Shown: piece by piece, positions 34,495 through 44,565 of the stretch
Position numbering within the stretch: position 1 is the stretch's first letter
Layout: each line of letters opens with the position of its first letter
From: VRUE01 sp963720805
GTDB lineage: Bacteria; Actinomycetota; Thermoleophilia; Solirubrobacterales; 70-9
Length of the DNA stretch: 64,000 bases
Assembly (NCBI GenBank): GCA_963720805.1
Contig: CAVRGT010000007.1
Coordinates: 124,001-188,000, forward strand
Direction: 5' to 3'
Position numbers and translations under genes: made by a program
The notes under the pieces: model-generated
Database searches by the model: none
What the model saw: the letters and a program-made list of their open reading frames with translations, nothing else
What the model was told of the DNA's origin: nothing

Positions 34495-35390
34495 TCCATC
34501 GAGAGCGGGCCGGTGACGTCCGCGTTGAGGAACTGGTTGACGAACCGGTTCTCGGAGTCGAACAGTTCCTCCTTGGGGCCCGACTCGACGATCTTGCCGT
34601 TCCAGAGCACGGCGATGAAGTCGGAGACGCGCCGTGCGGTGTTGAGGTCGTGGCTGATCACCAGGTAGCAGCCGCCGTTCTCCTCATGCACCTCACGGAC
34701 CAGCTCGCAGAGCAACGCCGTTCGCACCGGGTCGAGGCCGGAGTCGGGCTCGTCGAACATCACGATCGCCGGTTCCAGCACCAGCGCCCGGGCGAAGCCG
34801 GCGCGCTTGCGCATGCCGCCCGAGAGCTCGTTCGGCATCTTGTAGATCGCCTCGCTCAGCCCGACCTCCTTGAGCCGGCGGTTGCAGATCTCGCCGATCT
34901 CTTCCTCGCTCTTGTCGGTGTGCTGGCGCAGCGGGAAGGCGGTGTTGTCGTAGATATTCATCGAGCCGAAGAGGGCGCCGTCCTGGAAGAGCAGGCCGAA
35001 CTTCTTGCGTACATCGAAGAGTTCGTCGTCGGTCATGTTGGGAATGGATTCGCCATGCACCAGCACGTCGCCCGAGTCGGGATAGAGCAGGCCGACGATG
35101 TGCTTGATCAGCACGCTCTTGCCGGTGCCCGAGGGGCCCAGCACCATCGAGATCTGATCCTCCGGCAGGCCGAGGTTGAGGCCGTTGAGGATGCGGGCGC
35201 GGCCGAACTGCTTGACCAGGTCGATGATCTCGATCGCGTCCTCGCCGCCGTGGTCGCGCTTGCGGCCGGTGTGGAAGCGGTAGGGATCGGTCTCGGCCGG
35301 GTCGACGCCGGGGATGACGAAGTCCTTCCCCATCGTCAGGCCGTCCTCGCTTACGTAGGGACCGCTGTGCTCCTGCTCATCCATTGCCAT
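34491..35390 (-). CDS. ABC transporter ATP-binding protein (MlaF/Mkl/MceG type)
   Basis: About 299 residues from ATG 35388-35390 (ATG 35382-35384 also possible). Walker A LGPSGTGKSVLIKHIVGLL, signature ELSGGMRKRAGFARALVLEP, Walker B IVMFDEPDSGLDPVRTALL and switch SHDLNTARRVSDFIA are diagnostic of the MlaF/MceG lipid-importer ATPases (GTGKSV and DSGLDPVR in particular). It has ~45 extra N-terminal residues. It should power the two MlaE-type permeases encoded just upstream. No Mce or MlaD substrate-binding gene is in the window. Confidence 0.93.
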   Translation of the reverse strand: MAMDEQEHSGPYVSEDGLTMGKDFVIPGVDPAETDPYRFHTGRKRDHGGEDAIEIIDLVKQFGRARILNGLNLGLPEDQISMVLGPSGTGKSVLIKHIVGLLYPDSGDVLVHGESIPNMTDDELFDVRKKFGLLFQDGALFGSMNIYDNTAFPLRQHTDKSEEEIGEICNRRLKEVGLSEAIYKMPNELSGGMRKRAGFARALVLEPAIVMFDEPDSGLDPVRTALLCELVREVHEENGGCYLVISHDLNTARRVSDFIAVLWNGKIVESGPKEELFDSENRFVNQFLNADVTGPLSMD

Positions 35391-35398
35391 AAGCGTAC

Positions 35399-36196
35399 TC
35401 AGCCTCCTATCGGCGCGCGCGGGTTGGCTCCCCAGAAGATCAGGGTGCCGAGCATCCCAATGATGTGAACCAAGACGATGTTGAGGACCATCGACTTCGC
35501 GGTGGCGGTGCCGACCCCGACCGGACCTCCCGACGCCGTATAGCCGTAATAGCAACCGACCATGACTATGGCGGTCGCCATGAACATGCCCTTGATCAAG
35601 CTGAAGAGGAGGTCGGGCGGGTTCTGGAACATCCAGAAGATCAGCAGGTAGCCACCCGAGGAGACGTCGCCGATCTGCTGGACGACCGCCAGGTAGCTGG
35701 CGAAGTACATGATCCCGATCCCGCAGAGGTACATGAAGGGGAAGGCGATCCAGGCGGCGAGCAGGCGGGTCGCGCAGAGGAAGGTGACGGGCGGCACGCC
35801 CATCACCTCGAGCGCGTCGATCTCGTCGGAGATCCGCATCGCGCCGAGCTCGGCGACGATCCCGGTGCCGACCTTGGCCGCCAGCATGTAGCCGAAGGCG
35901 TAGGGCATGATCTCGCGCAAGTCACACCAGGCCGAGAAGACGCCGGCGTAGGCGGGCGCGCCCTGGGCGCGCAGCAGGTAGGCCCCCTCGATCCCGCACT
36001 GCAGGCCGAGGATGAAGACGAGGCCCCAGATGATCAGGGCCGAGCCGAGGATCAGGATGCCGGCCTGGCGCAAGCTCTCGCCGAAGAAGCGCAGGACACG
36101 GCCGCTGTAGACGAGGCCGGCGACGCGCGAGCCGAAGCGGGCGATCTCGCCGAAGGAGTCGAGCCAGCCGCGCGGGACTTCCAACCAGGCGTTCAT
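35399..36196 (-). CDS. MlaE/YrbE-family ABC permease (second of pair)
   Basis: 265 residues from ATG 36194-36196, overlapping the stop of the first permease (ATGA). The MlaE signature region reads AELGAMRISDEIDALEVMGV, followed by the membrane block and GCYYGYTASGGPVGVGTATA near the C-terminus. As in mce operons (YrbEA/YrbEB), two non-identical permeases likely form a heterodimer. Transports lipids or sterol-like compounds across the cytoplasmic membrane. Confidence 0.92.
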   Translation of the reverse strand: MNAWLEVPRGWLDSFGEIARFGSRVAGLVYSGRVLRFFGESLRQAGILILGSALIIWGLVFILGLQCGIEGAYLLRAQGAPAYAGVFSAWCDLREIMPYAFGYMLAAKVGTGIVAELGAMRISDEIDALEVMGVPPVTFLCATRLLAAWIAFPFMYLCGIGIMYFASYLAVVQQIGDVSSGGYLLIFWMFQNPPDLLFSLIKGMFMATAIVMVGCYYGYTASGGPVGVGTATAKSMVLNIVLVHIIGMLGTLIFWGANPRAPIGG

Positions 36197-37002
36197 CGGA
36201 TTGTCTGCAGCTCCGGGTTGGTCGCGAGCAGGGTCTGGGTGAAGGCGTAGTTGAAGGCAAAGACGCCCATGAAGGCGATCACCACCGCCTGGTTGACGGC
36301 GCGGCCGACGCCGGCGGCGCCTCCGGACGCAGTCATCCCCTTGTATGAGCAGACGACGGCGATGATCGCGCCGAACAGCGTGCACTTGATCACCGAGCCC
36401 CAGAGGTCGGTGATCGAGGCATTGGAGAAGAGGGTGGCGAAGAAGCCGCCGAGCGACTGGTGGTAGAGCAACTCGGCGCCGATGCCGCCGGTGATGCCGA
36501 AGACGAGGGCGTAGATGTCGAGCAGGCCGGTGATCAGCATCAGCGCCAGGAAGCGCGGCACGACCAGGTTCTTGATCGGGTCGACTCCGAGCACCTGCAA
36601 GGCGTCGAGCTCCTCACGGATCTTGCGGGCGCCGAGGTCGGCGGTGATCGCGGTGCCGGCGACGCCGGCGACGACGACCGCGGTGACGAAGGGGGCGAAC
36701 TCGCGGATCGAGGCGAGCACGAAGAAGCCGCCGAGCCGGTCGAGGGCGCCGAAGAGCGAGAGGAAGTTAGAGGCCTGCAGGCCCGGCGCACCGAAGCCGA
36801 AGGCCACGGTCGAGATCAGCAGCGGGAACCAGCAGAGCTGCAGGGCGAAGAGGAACTGGCCGATGAACTCCTCGCCGTAGGGATAGGGCGGCTTGACGGC
36901 AGAGACAAGCGTTCGAGCGGTGAGGATCATCATGTCCCCGACTTGCTCGAACAGCGACTTGGCGGGCAGGAATGCCCTGTTGACCGCGGTTCCGACCATC
37001 AT
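36193..37002 (-). CDS. MlaE/YrbE-family ABC permease (first of pair)
   Basis: 269 residues from ATG 37000-37002. Signature ADLGARKIREELDALQVLGV and the C-terminal CSYKGMTASGGAAGVGRAVN match YrbE/MlaE permeases. It opens the operon permease1-permease2-ATPase-RND-thioredoxin fold-B3/B4 (37002 to 30626), all with overlaps or gaps under 10 bases. The ~100 bases upstream, shared with the divergent lipoprotein at 37105, should hold the promoter. Confidence 0.92.
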   Translation of the reverse strand: MMVGTAVNRAFLPAKSLFEQVGDMMILTARTLVSAVKPPYPYGEEFIGQFLFALQLCWFPLLISTVAFGFGAPGLQASNFLSLFGALDRLGGFFVLASIREFAPFVTAVVVAGVAGTAITADLGARKIREELDALQVLGVDPIKNLVVPRFLALMLITGLLDIYALVFGITGGIGAELLYHQSLGGFFATLFSNASITDLWGSVIKCTLFGAIIAVVCSYKGMTASGGAAGVGRAVNQAVVIAFMGVFAFNYAFTQTLLATNPELQTIR

Positions 37003-37104
37003 CCTCCTCCTGATTCGAGTCTATGCGATGCGCCGGGGGGCTCTGTTGAGTTCGGGCTAACGCGCTCGGGAGCAGGGCAAACCCCGTGGTATGTTCCGGC
37101 CGCT

Positions 37105-37766
37105 TTGGGGGGGCACGCCAGACAGGTCTCGCGTCACCGCCTACGGGCTGCGGTTGCCGCTGTCCTGAGCGCGCTGCTGGCCCTCTCGGTCGTGGCCTGC
37201 GGCGGCGGCTCCTCATCGGACGCGAACGAGGCCGAAGGCAGCTACCGACGTCAAGGTCGACCGAAGCGGCCTTCCCCACCGAGCAGCACCTGGGCCAAAC
37301 CTACCTGCTCGATCTCGGCGTCCGCAACACCGGCGAGAAGACGATCCCGGCCCTGACCGTGAACGTCTCGATCAAGGGCAAGCAGGGCGAAGGCTCGAGC
37401 CTGCCGTTCGGCATCCGCGACCCCCAACCCGAACTGGCGCAGCCCGACCGACCGGTCTGGGTCCTCGCCGCCCACTACCCCAAGTTCGCCGGCTCCTCGG
37501 CCAACGGTGGCGCCGAAACCTCGAACCCGAAGACCTTCGACTTCGGCCCGCTGAAGAACGGCGCGAGCGCCAACGTGGTCTGGAAGCTGAGCGCGGTCAA
37601 GCCCGGCACCTACACCGTCGTCTACGCGGTCGAGGCCGGCCTCAGCGACGCGACCAAGGCAAAGACCGGCGGCGGCGCCGCACCGGGCGGCTCCTTCACC
37701 GTCGAAGTCAGCTCAGCCGAACGCAACACCGAAGTCAACGACAGCGGCGAAGTCGTCGAAAAGTGA
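37105..37766 (+). CDS. Secreted lipoprotein with Ig-like/DUF4352-type domain, frameshifted
   Basis: A signal peptide and lipobox are clear in one frame (LRAAVAAVLSALLALSVVAC then GGGSSSD), while the mature domain is in another from ~37266 on: TEQHLGQTYLLDLGVRNTGE, KTIPALTVNVSIKG and VKPGTYTVVYAVEAGL. Between them (about 37240-37262) a short stretch TDVKV fits a third frame, so two single-base shifts are needed. The start is unclear; TTG 37105 in the signal peptide frame is used. The domain is a beta-sandwich like those binding or presenting ligands outside the cell. It is coupled by GTGA to the next gene. Confidence 0.6.
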
Positions 37767-38918
37767 GGCGGGCCGCCCTCGCCGCGGCCCTGCTTGCGCT
37801 CGGCCTACCGGCCTGCGGTTCGGCCAAGCAGGCCTCGCCCCAACTGGCGCTGAAGCGCATCGGCAACTTCGACAACCCGACCTACGTCACCGGCGCGCCT
37901 GGATACCCCAAGCTGCTGTTCGTGGTCGAGCAAGCAGGCAAGGTCGAGGTGCTGCGCGGCGGCCACGAGCTGAGCCGGCCCTTCCTCGACATCAGCGGCC
38001 TGGTCGGCTCCGGCGGCGAGCGCGGGCTGCTGTCGATTGCCTTCCCGCCCGACTACAAGCAGAGCGGCAACTTCTACGTCTATTACACCGACAGGGCCGG
38101 CAACATCCGGATCGACGAATTCCGGCGCACGAGCACGAGCCGAGCCGCATCGCAGCTCCCGCCGCAATGTGATCGAGATCGACCACCCGGTCAACTCCAA
38201 TCACAACGGCGGCCAGCTGCAGTTCTTCGGTGACCTCCTCTACTTCGGCACCGGTGACGGCGGCTCGGGCGGGGACCCGCCCAACAACGCCCAGAACAAG
38301 GAGAGCCTGCTGGGCAAGCTGCTGCGCATCGACCCGCGGCCAAGCGGCGGGCGGCCGTACTCGGTCCCCGCCGACAACCCCTTCGTCGGCAGGCCCGGCC
38401 GCGATGAGATCTACTCCTACGGCTTGCGCAACCCCTTCCGCTTCTCATTCGACACGACCAGCGCCCGGCAGCCGCGGATCGCGATCGGCGACGTCGGCCA
38501 GAACCAATTCGAGGAGATCGACTACGCGACCCTCGCCGCTGCCTCCGGCGCCAACTTCGGCTGGGACGCGCTCGAGGGCTTCCACCCCTACGAAGAAGAA
38601 AACAGCGGCACCGCCGACCCCGGCCGCACGACCAAGCCGATCCTGACCTACCCCCACAGCCGCGACGGCGGCAGCTGCTCGATCATCGGGGGCTACGTTG
38701 TGGGACCAGGCGGCCCATCCGCCCTTCGCGGCCGCTACCTCTACGCCGACTACTGCTCCGGCATCATCCGCGGCCTCGTCCCCCACCTGCACCGCGCCGG
38801 CAACGACCGCAAGACCGGCCTCACCGTCTCCTCCCCCTCCTCATTCGGCGAAGACGATCGCGGCCGCATCTACATCGCTTCACAGGAAGGCCCGGTTTTC
38901 AGGCTGACCGGCCGATAG
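37763..38918 (+). CDS. PQQ-dependent sugar dehydrogenase-like (GSDH beta-propeller) lipoprotein, frameshifted
   Basis: Start GTG 37763 gives a lipoprotein signal (ALAAALLALGLPACGSAK). The propeller begins DNPTYVTGAPGYPKLLFVVE and continues SGGERGLLSIAFPPDYKQSG. Near 38145-38160 the frame shifts by one base; the correct frame resumes with SSRRNVIEIDHPVNSNHNGG, then LYFGTGDGGSGGDPPNNAQN and EIYSYGLRNPFRFSFD, ending at 38918. The motifs match soluble aldose sugar dehydrogenases, which oxidise sugars with PQQ outside the membrane. If the frameshift is real the gene is dead; like others here it may be a sequencing artefact. Confidence 0.8.
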
Positions 38919-38962
38919 CGGTTACAGTTGGCTGACCAGCCAAAGGGTCGAGGAGGAACAAG

Positions 38963-40540
38963 GTGGAGAGCGGAACGGTCGAGACGAGCACGACGGAGAT
39001 CAACGGTTCGAACGGAAGCAGCGGCGCGCCGCCGGTCGAGCAGATCGAGGTTCTCAATCCAGCGAACGGCAGCGTGGTCGGCTCGATCCAGGTCGACACG
39101 GCCGAGACGATCGCCGCGACCGTGGCTCGCGTCCGGGCCAACCAGGCCGAGTGGGAGGCAATCGGCATCGAGGGCCGCTACCACTGGATCGGCAAGCTGC
39201 GCGACTGGATCCTCGACAACGTCGAGGAGATCTCGGACACCGTGCAGGCCGAAACCGGCAAGGTGCGCGGCGACATCGCGGCCGAGCTGTTCTACGTCAC
39301 CGACCTGATCAACTTCTACGGCGCCAACGCGGCGAAGTTCATCGGCGACGAAGACGTCCGCCCCCACTCGCCGCTGATGGCCTCGAAGAAGCTGATGATC
39401 CGATACCGGCCGCATCCCGTCGTCGGCGTGATCAGTCCCTGGAACTTCCCCCTCGCGATGGGCCTGGGCGACTCGATCCCCGCCCTGCAGGCTGGCGCCG
39501 CGGTCGTGGTCAAGCCCTCGGAGTTCACCCCGCTGAGCCTGATCCAGATGATCGACGCCTGGAAGCAGGAGATCGGCGCTCCGGACGTCTTCGACTGCGT
39601 GCTCGGCACCGGCGGGGCCGGCAGCTCACTGGTCGACCACGTCGACTACGTCCAGTTCACCGGCTCGGACCGGACCGGGCGCAAGGTCATGGCACGCGCA
39701 GCGGAGACGCTTACCCCGGTCAGCCTTGAGCTCGGCGGCAAGGATCCGATGATCGTCCTCGCCGACGCCGACGTCGATCGCGCCGCCAACGCCGCCGCCT
39801 GGGGCGGCATGTACAACGCCGGCCAGGTCTGCCTCTCGGTCGAGCGGATCTACGTCGAGGAGCCCGTCTACGACGAGTTCGTCGCCAAGCTGACCAAGAA
39901 AGTCGACGGCCTTCGCCAGGGCACCGACGGTCGCAAGCCGGAAAAGGACGTCGGCGCGATGACCTCGCCCAACCAGTCGACGATCGTCGAGGAGCAGGTC
40001 AACGACGCGCTCGCCAATGGCGCCAAAGCGCTGACCGGGGGCAAGAAAGCCAGCGGACAGGGCGACTACTTCGAGCCCACCGTCCTCGTCGACGTCGACC
40101 ACTCGATGAAAGTCATGCGCGACGAGACCTTCGGCCCCGTCGTCGGCGTGATGAAGGTGCGCGACTCCGAGGAGGCCATACGCCTCGCCAACGACAGCCG
40201 CTACGGCCTCGCCGCCTCAGTCTTCGGCGAGAAGGGAAGGGCCGAGACCATCGCCCGCCGGATCGAGGCCGGCTCGGTCAACGTCAACGACGTGATCACC
40301 AACATGCTGGCAATGGGCGTCCCGATGGGCGGCTGGAAGCAGTCCGGCATCGGCTTCCGCCACGGCGACTACGGAATCAAGAAGTACTGCCGCCCCGAGT
40401 CAATCGTCGTCACTCGTTTCGGTGGCAAGAACGAACCGTCTTGGTATCCCTACACCAAGGGACGCCGTGGGCTGGTCAACCGGGTCCTCACCGCCTTCAA
40501 CGCCCGCGACTGGAAGCGCCGCCTGGGCCTACGCGGCTGA
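38963..40540 (+). CDS. Aldehyde dehydrogenase (succinate-semialdehyde dehydrogenase-like)
   Basis: 525 residues from GTG 38963, preceded by GAGGAGG. Active-site Glu in LELGGKDPMIVLADADVDRA and catalytic Cys in YNAGQVCLSVERIYVEEPVY are present, as is the NAD(P) segment ISPWNFPLAMGLGDSIPALQ. The N-terminal ~30 residues and the C-terminal ~40 exceed the usual 450-480, as in membrane-anchored or GabD2-like actinobacterial enzymes. It oxidises an aldehyde to a carboxylate; exact substrate unknown. Monocistronic by position, with a long palindrome 19 bases after its stop. Confidence 0.93.
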   Translation: MESGTVETSTTEINGSNGSSGAPPVEQIEVLNPANGSVVGSIQVDTAETIAATVARVRANQAEWEAIGIEGRYHWIGKLRDWILDNVEEISDTVQAETGKVRGDIAAELFYVTDLINFYGANAAKFIGDEDVRPHSPLMASKKLMIRYRPHPVVGVISPWNFPLAMGLGDSIPALQAGAAVVVKPSEFTPLSLIQMIDAWKQEIGAPDVFDCVLGTGGAGSSLVDHVDYVQFTGSDRTGRKVMARAAETLTPVSLELGGKDPMIVLADADVDRAANAAAWGGMYNAGQVCLSVERIYVEEPVYDEFVAKLTKKVDGLRQGTDGRKPEKDVGAMTSPNQSTIVEEQVNDALANGAKALTGGKKASGQGDYFEPTVLVDVDHSMKVMRDETFGPVVGVMKVRDSEEAIRLANDSRYGLAASVFGEKGRAETIARRIEAGSVNVNDVITNMLAMGVPMGGWKQSGIGFRHGDYGIKKYCRPESIVVTRFGGKNEPSWYPYTKGRRGLVNRVLTAFNARDWKRRLGLRG

Positions 40541-40559
40541 CCCGAATCCAGGGGCGCAG

Positions 40560-40662
40560 GGGGTCGGGGTCGCCCTGCCCGGAAGACCGTTGCGCAGCAG
40601 ATCGTTGTGCAGGGTGCGAAGCGTGGTCGCCGAAGCCTTCCGGGCAGGGCGACCCCGACCCC
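40560..40662. repeat. Long palindrome with 26-bp perfect arms ahead of metH
   Basis: Arms 40560-40585 (GGGGTCGGGGTCGCCCTGCC plus CGGAAG) and 40637-40662 are perfect inverted copies around a 51-base centre beginning ACCGTTGCGCAGCAGATCG. It lies between the aldehyde dehydrogenase stop and the metH start at 40679. The centre lacks the CTTTTT/AAAAAG core, so it is a different family from the other four elements, though the design (long private arms, ~50-base centre) is the same. It may terminate the upstream transcript or attenuate metH. Confidence 0.85.
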
Positions 40663-40678
40663 TTACCCTTCTAGGTTC

Positions 40679-43600
40679 ATGTCTGAGCGAGATTTCATAG
40701 CCGCGGTCGGAGAGCGCGTCGTCGTGTTTGACGGCGGGATGGGTGCCACGCTTGAGCAGTTTGAGCTGACTCAGGGGGACTACGGCGGGCTTGAGGGGAA
40801 GTGCCACGAGGCGTTGGTGCTGAACCGGCCTGACGTGATTGAGGGCGTTCACACGTCGATGCTTGAAGCTGGAGCTGAGGTCGTCGAGACCGACAGCTTC
40901 CAAGGTTCGAGGCTGAAGCTCGAGGAGTGGGGGCTCGGCGAGCACACGCTGGAGATCAATACGAAGGCGGCTGAAATTGCGCGCAAGGCCGCGGGACCCG
41001 ACAGGTTTGTGGCGGGCTCTATTGGCCCCACGGGGTTCCTTCCGGCATCCACCGATCCCACCCTGGGCAACATCAGCTTCGGCAAGCTCGTGGAGGTCTT
41101 CGCCGAGCAGGCGGGTGGGCTGGTCGCCGGCGGCGCCGACCTGATCATCATCGAGACGGCGCAGGACATTCTTGAGGTCAAGGCGGCGATTTTCGGGGCG
41201 CGCGAGGCGTTCGCCGAGGCCGGCCGCACGCTGCCGATCCAGATCAGCGTCTCGTTGCTGCCCAACGGCGGCAAGATGCTGCTCGGCACCGATATCCAGG
41301 CGGTACTGACGACGCTGACCGCGCTCGACGTCGACGTGGTCGGGCTCAACTGCTCGACCGGGCCCGAGGACATGCGCGACGCGATCCGCTTCCTCGGCGA
41401 GCACAGCCCGCTGCCGGTCCACTGCATCCCCAACGCCGGCCTGCCCCTGCAGGGGCCCGACGGCGAGACGATCTTCCCCGAAGAGCCCGGGCCGCTGGCC
41501 GCGAGCCTGGGCGAGTTCGTCGAGCGCTACGGCGTCGGCATCGTCGGCGGCTGCTGCGGGACCACGCCCGAGCACATCGCCGCGATCCGCGAGCGGGTCG
41601 ACGGCAAGGTGCCGGGGGCGCGCCCGGCGCCGGGGCCGATCGAGGTCTCCTCGATGATGACCTCCACCCCCCTGGTCCAGGAACCGCGGCCGACGCTGGT
41701 AGGTGAGCGGGTCAACTCGCAGGGCTCGCGCAAGGCCAAGGAGCTGCTGCTCGCCGACGACTACGACGGCCTGGTCCAGGTCGCCGAAGACCAGGTCGAA
41801 GGCGGCGCCCACGTGCTCGACGTCTGCGTCGCCCTGACCGAGCGCTCCGACGAGGACGAGCAGATGGCGGCGGTGGTCAAGCGGATCTCGCTGACCCAGC
41901 CCTCGCCGATCCAGGTCGACTCAACCGAGCCGGAGGTGCTGAAGGCGGCGCTGGAGCAGATCCCGGGCCGGGCGATCGTCAACTCGATCAACCTCGAGGC
42001 CGGCCGCGACAAGGCCGATCTCGTGATCCCGCTGGCCAAGGCGCACGGGGCCGCCCTGATCGCGCTGACGATCGACGAGGTCGGGATGGCGAAGACGGCG
42101 GAGCGCAAGGTCGAGATCGCCAAGCGGCTGCGTGACATCGCCTGCGAGGAGCATGGTCTCGATCCCGAGGCGCTGATCTTCGACGCGCTCACCTTCACCC
42201 TGACCACCGGCGACGACGAGTGGAAGCCCTCGGCGGTGGAGACGATCGAGGGGATCCGCCGGATCAAGGCCGAGCTGCCGGGTGTGAAGACCTCGCTGGG
42301 CGTCTCCAATGTCTCCTTCGGCGTCTCGCCGCGGCCGCGCGCCGTGCTCAACTCGGTCTTCCTGCACCACTGCGTCGAGGCCGGGCTCGACCTGGCGATG
42401 GTCAACCCCAACCACATCACGCCCTACTCCGAGATCTCCGAGGAAGAGCGGGCGCTGACCGATGACCTCGTCTTCAACCGGCGCGAGGACGCATTGGAGC
42501 TCTTCATCGCCCACTTCGAGTCAAAGGGCGAGGAGGAGGCCGAGGAGGCGGCGGACCCGACAGCGGGGATGGAGCCCGAGGAGGCCCTGCACTGGCACGT
42601 CCTGCGGCGCAAGAAGGACGGGGTCGAGGACTGGATCGACCGCTCGGTCGAGAAGATCGGCGCCGTCCCCACCCTCAACGAGGTGCTGCTGCCGGCGATG
42701 AAGGAGGTCGGCGACAAGTTCGGCGCCGGCGAACTGATCCTGCCCTTCGTCCTGCAGTCGGCGGAAGTGATGAAGCGCGCCGTCGCCCGGCTTGAGAACT
42801 ACCTCGACCGGATCGACGGTCACACCAAGGGCAAGGTGGTGATCGCGACCGTCTTCGGCGACGTGCACGACATCGGCAAGTCGCTGGTCAACACGATCCT
42901 GACCAACAACGGCTACACCGTGATCGATCTCGGTAAGCAGGTCCCGGTTGAGACGATCATCGAGGCAGCGGTCGAGAACGAGGCCGACGCGATCGGGCTC
43001 TCTGCCCTGCTCGTCTCCACCTCCAAGCAGATGCCGATCTGCATCCAGGAACTGCACCAGCGCGGCCTCGGCTTCCCGGTGCTGATCGGCGGCGCCGCGA
43101 TCAACCGCGACTTCGGCCGGCGCACCCTCTACCCCAAGGGCAAAGAGTCCGATGAGGTCTACGAGCCCGGCGTCTTCTACTGCAAGGACGCCTTCCAGGG
43201 ACTTGACACGATGGACGCGCTGGTCGACCAACAGGCCCGCGACGCCCTGGTCGAGCGGATCAGGGCAGAGGCGCAGGAGCTGCGCGAGAAGCCGGTCCTC
43301 ACCGACACCGGGCCACCCACGAGCGACGCCAGCGTGCGCTCGGCCGCGCGCACCGACGTCGCGATCCCCGAGCCGCCCTTCCTCGGTGCGCGCGAGGTCG
43401 AGATCGATCTCGACGATGTCTTCCCCTACCTCGATCGCCACGTGCTCTTCAAGCTGCACTGGGGCGGTCGCGGCGTCAAGGGTGAGGCCTGGCGCGAACT
43501 GATCGAGGGCAACGGCGAGGAGGAGGGGTTCGCCCCCGCCTCGAGCGCATGTGGCGTGAGCAGGACTACCTCCAGCCGCGAGCCCGGCTCGGCTACTTCC

Positions 43601-44208
43601 CCTGCAACGCAGACGGCAACGAGTTGGTGGTCTTCGACCCCGACGATCCCGAGCGCGAGCTCGAGCGGCTCAGCTTCCCGCGCCAGCCCCGTCACGATCG
43701 CATCTGCCTCGCCGACTTCTTCCGCCCGCTCGAGTCGGGCGAACGGGACCTGGTTGCCCTGCAGGGCGTGACGGTTGGAGCGGAGGTGACGAACGTGATC
43801 GAGCGCCTCGAGCAAGAAGGAGAGTTCGCCGAGCAGCTCTTCGTCCACGGTCTTGGAGTTCAGTCCGCGGAGGGACTTGCGGAGTGGCTGCACTCACAGG
43901 TGCGCGCTGAGCTGGGGATCGCACGGGACCAGGGTCGGCGCTACTCCTGGGGCTACCCCGCCTGTCCCGATCAATCGGAGCACACCAAGGTTTGGCGCCT
44001 GCTCAACCTCGAATCGATCGGTATGGGACTTTCTGACGGTTACGCCGTTACACCCGAGCAATCGACGGTTGCGATCGTCGCCCACCACCCCCAAGCCGTG
44101 TATTTCGGGATGAAATCCGGATTCATCCCGGAGGACCCCACGCCCGACGAACTCATTGCCGGTACCGAGCGCGGCGGCGAACTAACACCCAGCGAGCCCG
44201 CAAAGTAG
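40679..44208 (+). CDS. metH: Cobalamin-dependent methionine synthase MetH, frameshifted before the activation domain
   Basis: Start ATG 40679. Domains: homocysteine binding (about 1-310; GLNCSTGPEDM and Zn-site GGCCGTTPEH), methyl-THF binding (about 335-620), B12 cap and B12-binding (about 640-880, with the cobalt-ligand motif DVHDIGKSLVNTILTNNGY), and AdoMet activation (RRYSWGYPACPDQSEHTKVW). After EEEGFAP the frame breaks in the C run 43533-43537: one more C would give PRLERMWREQDYLQPRARLG, continuing to TAG 44208. Without it the first frame stops at 43771. The total of ~1176 residues is normal for MetH. It makes methionine from homocysteine; no B12 riboswitch was seen. Confidence 0.93.
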
Positions 44209-44230
44209 GACGAGTTTTGTCTGCATTTAG

Positions 44231-44259
44231 TGGAAACTTCGCTATTTGCGTTCTATGAT
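44231..44259 (+). promoter_or_regulatory. Candidate promoter of the non-coding RNA at 44266
   Basis: Weak -35 TGGAAA (44231-44236), 17-base spacer, good -10 TATGAT (44254-44259). The surrounding ~50 bases are AT-rich, in contrast to what follows. Confidence 0.5.
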
Positions 44260-44265
44260 CTAGGA

Positions 44266-44565
44266 GCCACGCGGGCCTTGGTCCGCTGGCGTTGAGTTAC
44301 GGTTAGCGCCGGGGTCCCTCCTCTCACTTGGGGACCTCGGCGCGACATCTACTGGCGCGCGGCGGGGGGGCGAAGCCAACAGGCTCCGCCCCAGCACCCG
44401 CTGCTCGCCCCCCTGCTGACGACGATGGGGGGTCGACCGTTGGCTGTTCGCCGTATGCCCGGCTTGCCAGCTCTCCGCTGGACCGGGAGTAAGATCGCGC
44501 CGCAAGTCCGTTCGTTCGGCGCCGGCCGTTTTGGCCGGCTCCCCTTCGTGGCCTCGGGCGTGCAT
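44266..44565 (+). ncRNA. Candidate structured non-coding RNA (~300 nt), 6S/Ms1-like by size and closing stem
   Basis: The 463-base gap 44209-44671 has no coding signal. Downstream of the TATGAT box, both ends pair: CACGC (44268-44272) with GCGTG (44558-44562), and GGCC (44274-44277) with GGCC (44550-44553). Inside are several clean hairpins: GGTCCC/GGGACC near 44307-44334, a GGGGGCG-AGCC/GGCT-CGCCCC stem near 44366-44392, and GCCGGCC-GTTTT-GGCCGGC at 44521-44539. AT-rich flanks lie on both sides. Signatures of RNase P RNA, tmRNA and SRP RNA were not found. A 6S-type RNA is possible by size; the identity and even the strand are unproven. Confidence 0.42.

Noticed and set aside
40541..40678. 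Cobalamin or SAM riboswitch ahead of metH
   Set aside because: The region is filled by the long palindrome; no B12-box or SAM-box bases were seen.
44266..44565. RNase P RNA, tmRNA or SRP RNA in the long gap
   Set aside because: The universally conserved sequences of each (GAGGAAAGTCC, tRNA-like ends, GGAAG/AGCA SRP loop) are missing.
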